Source: Glycomyces tritici (GTDB lineage: Bacteria; Actinomycetota; Actinomycetes; Mycobacteriales; Micromonosporaceae). Taken from it: a stretch of DNA of 64,000 nt. The DNA lies in the NCBI RefSeq assembly GCF_030403505.1, contig NZ_JAUEMJ010000008.1, forward strand, positions 124,001 through 188,000, in the 5' to 3' direction. Shown here one piece after another: positions 59,190 through 64,000 of this stretch. Below the pieces are notes generated by a model that saw nothing but the letters and a program-made list of their open reading frames with translations, was not told where the DNA came from and ran no database searches. The translations under genes were made by a program, and so were the position numbers. Every line of letters starts with the position of its first letter. Positions within the stretch are counted from its first letter, which is position 1.

Positions 59190-59984
59190 TCAGCCGTGAG
59201 GCTCGGGAAGCGCCCGGCCGTGCTCCACAAAGGTGAGTGCGGTCTCGACCTCGTAGGCGTGGACCGCCGATGCGAACGCGGGAAGCCGCGACGACAGCTC
59301 GGCGACCACACCGCCGGTGAAGAACGCCCGCAGCCCGTCCGCATCGGCGAACCCCAGGAGCAGCGAGGCGTGGAACTGCTGGTCGGCGGGGTTGTCGTGG
59401 GCGACGTTGGGCGAGTTCCAGAGGCCTCTGCGCCACGGCATGAACACCTGGGTCCGCAGCTCCTTCAGCGCGGCGCCGCGGGCGAGCGCGGGGACGAGCC
59501 GGTCGGTGACGACGTTCCGGAAGGCGCCGGTGCCGACGCCCTCCTTCCTCCTGAGGTAGACCAGCGCTCGGGCGCCCGCCCGCTCGCCGGGCTCCGCGAC
59601 GTCGTACCAGCGGGCCGAGTACGGCGGTCCCGCGTAGAACACGGTGCGCCGGAACAGGTTCACCTCGTCCAGGTGGGCGAGCCTGGTCTGCTCGCGGCCC
59701 AGCAGCGGAGAGAGCAGCGACGTCATGGTGACCTCGGCGACCCCGTCGATCCTGCGGCCGGCGGGGATCGCCGTCTCGACGCCGTCGATCGCGGGCCACA
59801 GGCCGGGGTTGTCCTCGGCCAGGTGGATCTGGCGGTACTCCTCGAGTCCCGGTGTCGCGCTGATGATCTTGGAGTGCGGGCCCTTCCAGCGGTCCATGCC
59901 CTGCCGGCGGGGCCGGTCCTCGCGCATCCACAGCGGGATCGAGGAGACGAACGGCTTCCTGGTGTAACGCAGTGCGCGTGTCAT
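59190..59984 (-). CDS. EthD-like dimeric alpha/beta-barrel protein of unknown function
   Basis: 264 residues in two ferredoxin-like halves, with RWKGPHSKIISATPGLEEYR and a later DQQFHASLLLGFADADGLRAF resembling EthD/antibiotic-monooxygenase-type strands. The pattern (PGLWPAIDGVETAIP, RRTVFYAGPPYSARWYDVAE) is known to me as an unnamed actinobacterial family, sometimes misannotated. It sits nine bases downstream of the hydrolase gene and probably acts with it and the oxidoreductase in breakdown of an aromatic or alicyclic compound. Evidence for this is context only. Confidence 0.6.
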   Translation of the reverse strand: MTRALRYTRKPFVSSIPLWMREDRPRRQGMDRWKGPHSKIISATPGLEEYRQIHLAEDNPGLWPAIDGVETAIPAGRRIDGVAEVTMTSLLSPLLGREQTRLAHLDEVNLFRRTVFYAGPPYSARWYDVAEPGERAGARALVYLRRKEGVGTGAFRNVVTDRLVPALARGAALKELRTQVFMPWRRGLWNSPNVAHDNPADQQFHASLLLGFADADGLRAFFTGGVVAELSSRLPAFASAVHAYEVETALTFVEHGRALPEPHG

Positions 59985-59993
59985 GGTCCGGCC

Positions 59994-60851
59994 TCATCGG
60001 TTCAGGAACTCGGCGGCGACGGGCGCGAAGTCCTGGTGGTACTGGAAGATCCCGCCGTGACCGGAGTTCGGGTAGATGACCAGTTCGGAGCCGCTGATGC
60101 GGCGGTGCAGGTCCTCCGAGAGGACCGAGGGCACCATGCGGTCGTGGTCGCCGTTGGCGATCAAGGTCGGCTGGGTGAACTTCGAGAGGTCGTGCGGTTC
60201 CCCGCGCCCGTACTGCTTGATGGCCTTCAGCTGCGTCTGGAAGCCCTTCGTCTTCATCGGCGCGTCGCGCCCTTCGGTGCGCGCACCGGTGGTCCGCTCG
60301 ACGTACGCCTTCGCGGCGAGCTTGCCGGCGGCGTCGCGGTTGAAGAACAGGAACTCCCGCGGATCCGACCTCGTCAGCGTCGCCCTCAGGATGTCGAGGT
60401 AGGTGACTCCGGCGACCTTGTCGATGTCCTTGCCGCCCTTGGGGCCCGTGCCGGTGAGGACCAGCCGGCGGACCAGGTCCGGGTGCTCGGCGATGAGCGC
60501 TTGGGCGATCATGCCGCCCAGTGAGAAGGAGAAGACGTTGATCTGGTCGAAGCCTAGCGCCGTGATGAACGCGTAGGCGTCGTCGGCCATCGCCTCGATG
60601 CTGTCCGGCACCTCCCCGGTGGAGGCGCCGACGCCGCGCTGGTCGAAGGTGATGACATGGCGGTCCTTCGCGATCGCGTCCACGATCCGCGGGTCCCAGT
60701 AGTCGAGGGTCGCGGCCAGGTGGACGAAGAAGACGACCGGGATGCCGCCCTTCGGCCCCAGCTCGCGGTAGACGAAGGTGACGCCGTTCGCGGTGACGGT
60801 GTTCGTCGGCGCCTCGATGTACGAAGCGACAGGCTTGTCGTGCATGTTCAT
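59994..60851 (-). CDS. Alpha/beta hydrolase
   Basis: 285 residues with the classical fold: PVVFFVHLAATLDYWDPRIV for the oxyanion region, FDQRGVGASTG, nucleophile elbow VFSFSLGGMIAQ, and the catalytic His near NSGHGGIFQYH. A Gly-Gly pair after the nucleophile fits haloperoxidase or esterase members. GGGGAG is five bases before the ATG at 60851 (MNMHDK); M at 60845 is an alternative. Second gene of the cluster, 47 bases after the quinone oxidoreductase stop. Confidence 0.86.
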   Translation of the reverse strand: MNMHDKPVASYIEAPTNTVTANGVTFVYRELGPKGGIPVVFFVHLAATLDYWDPRIVDAIAKDRHVITFDQRGVGASTGEVPDSIEAMADDAYAFITALGFDQINVFSFSLGGMIAQALIAEHPDLVRRLVLTGTGPKGGKDIDKVAGVTYLDILRATLTRSDPREFLFFNRDAAGKLAAKAYVERTTGARTEGRDAPMKTKGFQTQLKAIKQYGRGEPHDLSKFTQPTLIANGDHDRMVPSVLSEDLHRRISGSELVIYPNSGHGGIFQYHQDFAPVAAEFLNR

Positions 60852-60898
60852 GGTTACTCCCCGTAGATGGTTGAGCGTACTGTCGGTCTGCGGCCAGG

Positions 60899-61891
60899 TC
60901 AGGCGGTTGCGACGGCTTTGCCTCGGATGCCGCCCCGCTCCAGGGCGTCGAGGGCCTCCGGAAGCTGGTCGAAGGAGACCGACTTGCCGACGATCGGGCG
61001 CAGCGCGCCGCCGTCGATGAGGGCGGTGATCTCGCCGAGCTGCGCGCCGCTGGCGCGCATGAAGAGGAACTCGTAGGTCACGCCGAGCTTCTTGGCCTGG
61101 CGGCGGATCCCGGCGCTCATGGCGGTGACCGCCAGACGCACCACCGGGTTGGCGCCGAGCTCGCGCGCGGTGGCCGCATCCGGAGGACCTGCGATGCTGA
61201 TCGCCTTGCCTCCGGGGCGCAGCACGCGCAGGGACTTCTCGAGGTTCTCGCCGCCGAGGCTGTCCAGCACCAGGTCGTACCCGCCCAGCAGCTGCTCGAA
61301 GTCCTGGGTGCGGTAGTCGATCACGATGTCGGCGCCGAGCTCGCGCACGAAGTCCGCGTTGGCGGCGCTGGCCGTGGTGGCGACCTGGGCGCCCAGGTGC
61401 TTGGCGAGCTGGATCGCGATCGACCCGACGCCGCCGGCGCCGGCGTGGACGAGGACCTTCTGCCCCGCCTGCACGCGCCCCTTCTCGACGAGGGCCTGCC
61501 ATGCGGTCAGCGCGACCAGCGGCAGCGAACCGGCTTCCTCCATGGTGACCGATCGCGGCTTGAGGGCCAGGTCGTCCTCGGCGACGGCGATGCGCTCGGC
61601 GAACGTTCCGATGCGGTCCTTGCCGGGCCGGGCGTAGACCTGGTCGCCGAGGTCGAAGCCGCGGACCTTGGAACCGACGCCGATGACGGTGCCGGCGAGG
61701 TCGTTGCCGAGGACGAGCGGCAGCCGGTACGGCAGGATCGCCTTGAGCTCGCCGATCCGGATCTTCTCGTCGAGGGGATTGAGCCCGGCGGCCTGGACCT
61801 CGACGAGCACGTCGCGGTCACCGACCTGCGGCTCGGCGACCTCTGCGAGCCGCATCGGGTCCTTGTACTTGTCGACGACGAACGCTTTCAC
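60899..61891 (-). CDS. Quinone oxidoreductase-like medium-chain dehydrogenase (zinc-less)
   Basis: 330 residues of MDR superfamily. The N-terminal GroES-like half has EVQAAGLNPLDEKIRIGEL, and the Rossmann half HAGAGGVGSIAIQLAKHLGA, the NADPH-binding signature, with SLGGENLEKSLRVLRPGG. No structural or catalytic Cys/His zinc ligands are visible, so it should be of the QOR/zeta-crystallin type. GTG at 61891 is preferred (VKAFVVDKYKD); ATG further upstream would lie in the operator. It heads the minus-strand cluster. Confidence 0.85.
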   Translation of the reverse strand: MKAFVVDKYKDPMRLAEVAEPQVGDRDVLVEVQAAGLNPLDEKIRIGELKAILPYRLPLVLGNDLAGTVIGVGSKVRGFDLGDQVYARPGKDRIGTFAERIAVAEDDLALKPRSVTMEEAGSLPLVALTAWQALVEKGRVQAGQKVLVHAGAGGVGSIAIQLAKHLGAQVATTASAANADFVRELGADIVIDYRTQDFEQLLGGYDLVLDSLGGENLEKSLRVLRPGGKAISIAGPPDAATARELGANPVVRLAVTAMSAGIRRQAKKLGVTYEFLFMRASGAQLGEITALIDGGALRPIVGKSVSFDQLPEALDALERGGIRGKAVATA

Positions 61892-61932
61892 GATCCCTGC
61901 TCCTGTTCCGTTTCCCGGTCCACCCATTTTTA

Positions 61933-61961
61933 TGAGTGAACTCAAGTATGACTCCACTCAG
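61933..61961. promoter_or_regulatory. TGAGT-type palindromic operator upstream of the quinone oxidoreductase
   Basis: TGAGTGAACTCA (61933-61944) is a gapped perfect palindrome, and CCACTCA (61954-61960) repeats one half. It sits 42 bases ahead of the GTG start, in the right place for the TetR protein of the cluster, and the surroundings are A+T-rich compared with the genes. Confidence 0.55.
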
Positions 61962-62028
61962 AAATTCTGTCAAGGGAATCGCAGTGTGAGCCACAAGGCC
62001 GTCCCGGCGCCTGAAACCCAGTGGATCG

Positions 62029-62532
62029 ATGACCGGGGGCGACGGCACACTGTTCGACGTGATCGAAGTTCGTGCACTCGGCGCCGAGGACTGGCGGCTG
62101 TGGCGAGACCTGCGCCTGGCCGCGCTCGGTGAGGCGCCGTATGCGTTCGCCTCCCGCCTCGCCGACTGGCAGGGGCCCTCGGGCACCGAGGAGCGCTGGC
62201 GCGCGCGCCTGTCCGGGTCGAACACGCACGACCTCGTCGCCGAGGACCGCGGCACCCCGGTCGGCATGGCCAGCGGCATCGAGACCGCAGACCCGGCCGC
62301 CGTCGCACTCATCGCCATGTGGGTGGCGCCCCAGGCCCGCGGTCGCGGCGTCGGCGACGCCCTGATCGCGGCGGTCGAGCAGTGGGCGCGCCGATCAGGG
62401 GCGCGCAGCCTGCTCCTGTCCGTGGCCGCGGGCAACACCGCCGCCGCGGCGCTCTACCGGCGCAACGGGTTCCGCGACCTGCAGGGTACGCAGGACGCCG
62501 ACGGGACCCGGCAGTTGGAGAAGGCCCTCTAG
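62029..62532 (+). CDS. GNAT-family N-acetyltransferase
   Basis: 167 residues with a GNAT domain: VIEVRALGAEDWRLWRDLRL, VALIAMWVAPQARGRGVGDA (acetyl-CoA loop) and LSVAAGNTAAAALYRRNGFR. The ATG at 62029 and a GTG at 62059 are both possible; neither has a Shine-Dalgarno. Divergent from the quinone oxidoreductase cluster. Acceptor unknown. The 256 bp after it hold nothing recognisable up to the CUT1 operon promoter. Confidence 0.83.
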   Translation: MTGGDGTLFDVIEVRALGAEDWRLWRDLRLAALGEAPYAFASRLADWQGPSGTEERWRARLSGSNTHDLVAEDRGTPVGMASGIETADPAAVALIAMWVAPQARGRGVGDALIAAVEQWARRSGARSLLLSVAAGNTAAAALYRRNGFRDLQGTQDADGTRQLEKAL

Positions 62533-62705
62533 ACCCGGCGCGGCACCGCGAATCGCGGGCCGCGGACGGTCACCGCCTCCGGCGCGAACGGTCCGTGCGG
62601 CGGTCCGGCGCGGGTTCCTGCGCGCCGGTCAGCGCGGCGAGTCGAGGGTCGCGCAGGTGCGCGAACCGTGTCGCCGCTTCGTGACCGAACTGGAATCCTT
62701 CCCGC

Positions 62706-62761
62706 TTGACAACCCCTCCAGCCCGAAGCACTATGGTTCGCGTTGATTGTTTACGTAAACA
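62706..62761 (+). promoter_or_regulatory. Promoter and LacI-type operator of the CUT1 transporter operon
   Basis: TTGACA (62706-62711) with CACTAT (62729-62734, 17-bp spacer) is a plausible promoter. A perfect 14-bp palindrome TGTTTACGTAAACA (62748-62761) just downstream fits a LacI/CcpA-type operator that would block transcription. The regulator is not in the window. Confidence 0.7.
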
Positions 62762-62788
62762 TTTTGTTATCGGCTGAAGGAGTGCTCC

Positions 62789-63715
62789 GTGACCGCAATC
62801 GCCGAGACGCCCGCGTCGCCGGCGGCGAGCGCCCTCCCGCGCCGGCGCCGCAGAGGGCGGCGCTGGACCGGATGGCTGTTCGTCGGTCCGTTCATAGCCG
62901 TGTTCGCGCTGGTCTTCCTCGCCCCCATCGCCTACTCGATCTACCTCTCCGTGTTCCGCACCCAGATGGTGGGCGGCACCAGGTTCGTCGGCCTCGAGAA
63001 CTACGCGCGGGCGCTCCAGGACGCCCAGTTCTGGGAGGGCCTCGGCAGGGTCAGCCTCTTCCTGGTCGTCCAGGTCCCGATCATGCTCGGCATCGCCCTG
63101 CTCGTTGCCCTCGCGATCGACAGCGGGCGCCTCTGGGGCCGCGACTTCTTCCGCGTCGCCGTCTTCATGCCCTACGCGGTCCCCGCCGTCGTGGCGACCC
63201 TCATGTGGGGCTTCATGTACGGCACGCGGTTCGGCCTCGTGGCCAACCTCAACGACGCGTTCGGCACCGACCTGCCCGACCCCCTCTCCCCCGGCCTCGT
63301 GCTCGCCTCGATCGGCAACATCGTGACCTGGGAGTTCGTTGGCTACAACATGCTCATCTTCTACGCCGCGCTGCGCGTCGTCCCGCACTCGCTCTACGAG
63401 GCCGCGGCGATCGACGGCGCCGGGGAGTGGCGCGTCATCACCGCGATCAAGCTGCCCGCGATCCGCGGCGCCATGGTCGTGGCCACCATCTTCTCGATCA
63501 TCGGCAGCTACCAGCTGTTCAACGAGCCGACCATCCTGCAGTCACTGGCGCCCAACGCCATCACGACCGCGTTCACGCCCAACCTGTACGCCTACTCGCT
63601 CTCGTTCTCCGGGCAGCAGTACAACTACTCCGCGACGGTCGCCATCATCATGGGCCTGGTCACCATGGCGGTCGCCTACGCGGTCCAGCTGCGCGGCATG
63701 CGCAAGGAGCAGTGA
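62789..63715 (+). CDS. Sugar ABC transporter permease (CUT1, MalF-like)
   Basis: 308 residues. Six membrane segments, with the EAA-loop YEAAAIDGAGEWRVITAIKLP that contacts the ATPase, and the N-terminal WLFVGPFIAVFALVFLAPIAY. GTG at 62789 preceded by AAGGAG. It is the first gene of the operon visible here, as no binding protein precedes it, followed by MalG-like permease two bases after its stop. It should import an oligosaccharide; substrate unknown. Confidence 0.9.
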   Translation: MTAIAETPASPAASALPRRRRRGRRWTGWLFVGPFIAVFALVFLAPIAYSIYLSVFRTQMVGGTRFVGLENYARALQDAQFWEGLGRVSLFLVVQVPIMLGIALLVALAIDSGRLWGRDFFRVAVFMPYAVPAVVATLMWGFMYGTRFGLVANLNDAFGTDLPDPLSPGLVLASIGNIVTWEFVGYNMLIFYAALRVVPHSLYEAAAIDGAGEWRVITAIKLPAIRGAMVVATIFSIIGSYQLFNEPTILQSLAPNAITTAFTPNLYAYSLSFSGQQYNYSATVAIIMGLVTMAVAYAVQLRGMRKEQ

Positions 63716-63716
63716 C

Positions 63717-64000
63717 ATGACGACCTCCACCGTGAAGCGCGCACCGCGCCTGCGCCCGCAGCGCCGCTCCCTCACCAAGCCCCGGCGCAGCCCGCTGCTG
63801 ACGGCGCTGACCCTCATCGTGCTGGTGTACTCGCTGGCCCCGCTGGCCTGGCTGTTCATCAACGCCACCAAGACCCAGGCGGACCTGTTCGCCTCCTTCG
63901 GACTGTGGTTCGGCGGCGACTTCGCGCTGTGGGACAACATCCAGCAGACCCTCGCCTACGACGACGGCGTCTTCGGCCGCTGGTTCGCCAACACCGTGCT
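63717..64000 (+). CDS. Sugar ABC transporter permease (CUT1, MalG-like), 3' end missing
   Basis: The 94 codons visible begin MTTSTVKRAPRL at ATG 63717, have a basic N-terminus, then the first membrane helix LLTALTLIVLVYSLAPLAW and the start of an extracytoplasmic segment (NATKTQADLFASFGLWFG, WFANTV at the edge). The layout and the one-base gap to the MalF-like gene identify it as the partner permease. The gene continues beyond 64000; the EAA-loop is outside. Confidence 0.85.
   Translation, partial: MTTSTVKRAPRLRPQRRSLTKPRRSPLLTALTLIVLVYSLAPLAWLFINATKTQADLFASFGLWFGGDFALWDNIQQTLAYDDGVFGRWFANTV

Overview
The window is 64 kb of very G+C-rich DNA (around 70% or more by eye) with dense genes, short intergenic gaps, many GTG starts, Tat-type secretion signals, mycothiol-type DinB and DUF4383/DUF5709/DUF6220-like proteins, MocR, TetR, MarR and ArsR regulators, and an AztABCD zinc system. 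This points to a soil or plant-associated filamentous actinomycete. Glycomycetaceae or a Streptomyces-like lineage would fit, but the genus cannot be fixed from the window. No rRNA, tRNA, CRISPR array, integrase, transposase or prophage gene was seen; the region reads as ordinary chromosome with an accessory flavour.

Layout. 1-5.7 kb: end of a flavoprotein reductase, an EamA exporter divergent from a MocR regulator, and a TetR/hydrolase pair. 5.7-10.9 kb: a run of NAD+/ADP-ribose genes (ADP-ribosylglycohydrolase, DinB protein, sirtuin, NrtR-type NUDIX regulator, SPFH protein, divergent NAD-kinase-like protein) around a clear NrtR-like operator. 10.9-19.1 kb: housekeeping and sensing genes (hydrolase, GNATs, adenosine deaminase-like, S41 peptidase, ArsR, a DUF2306/kinase/response-regulator operon). 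19.1-23.5 kb: a GH2 beta-galactosidase divergent from a Tat-exported GH11 xylanase, separated by 439 bp rich in repeats. 23.6-29.2 kb: ABC exporter, MarR divergent from an FMN-reductase/GNAT fusion, and a large secreted protein. 29.5-42.3 kb: small membrane proteins, a hydrolase/DUF5709 read-through fusion, a CrtA-like monooxygenase, an ArsR/MFS metal-efflux candidate, a HAD phosphatase and a second two-component pair. 42.2-47.1 kb: the zinc uptake locus aztA / aztB-D'-C-D with a Zur box in the divergent promoter. 47.4-56.9 kb: glycan degradation and uptake (GH95 fucosidase and GH2 galactosidase, both with nearly identical ricin-type domains, then a CUT2 sugar ABC transporter on the other strand). 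57.1-61.9 kb: a minus-strand cluster of quinone oxidoreductase, hydrolase, EthD-like protein, TetR and sulfotransferase. 62.0-64 kb: a GNAT and the start of a CUT1 sugar ABC transporter behind a LacI-type palindrome.

Themes. (1) Several divergent pairs have -10 elements 5-8 bases from the start codon and operators that include the start codons, which predicts leaderless transcripts tightly controlled by the encoded regulator. (2) Convergent genes are separated either by near-perfect bidirectional hairpins or by nothing at all, with some genes running into each other. (3) Carbohydrate genes (GH11, two GH2, GH95, CUT2 and CUT1 transporters) make this a plant-polymer and glycan-use region.

The strongest candidate for an undescribed system is the NrtR-NUDIX / SPFH / NAD-kinase-like module together with the adjacent sirtuin and ADP-ribosylglycohydrolase. 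The families are known; their joint function is an inference.
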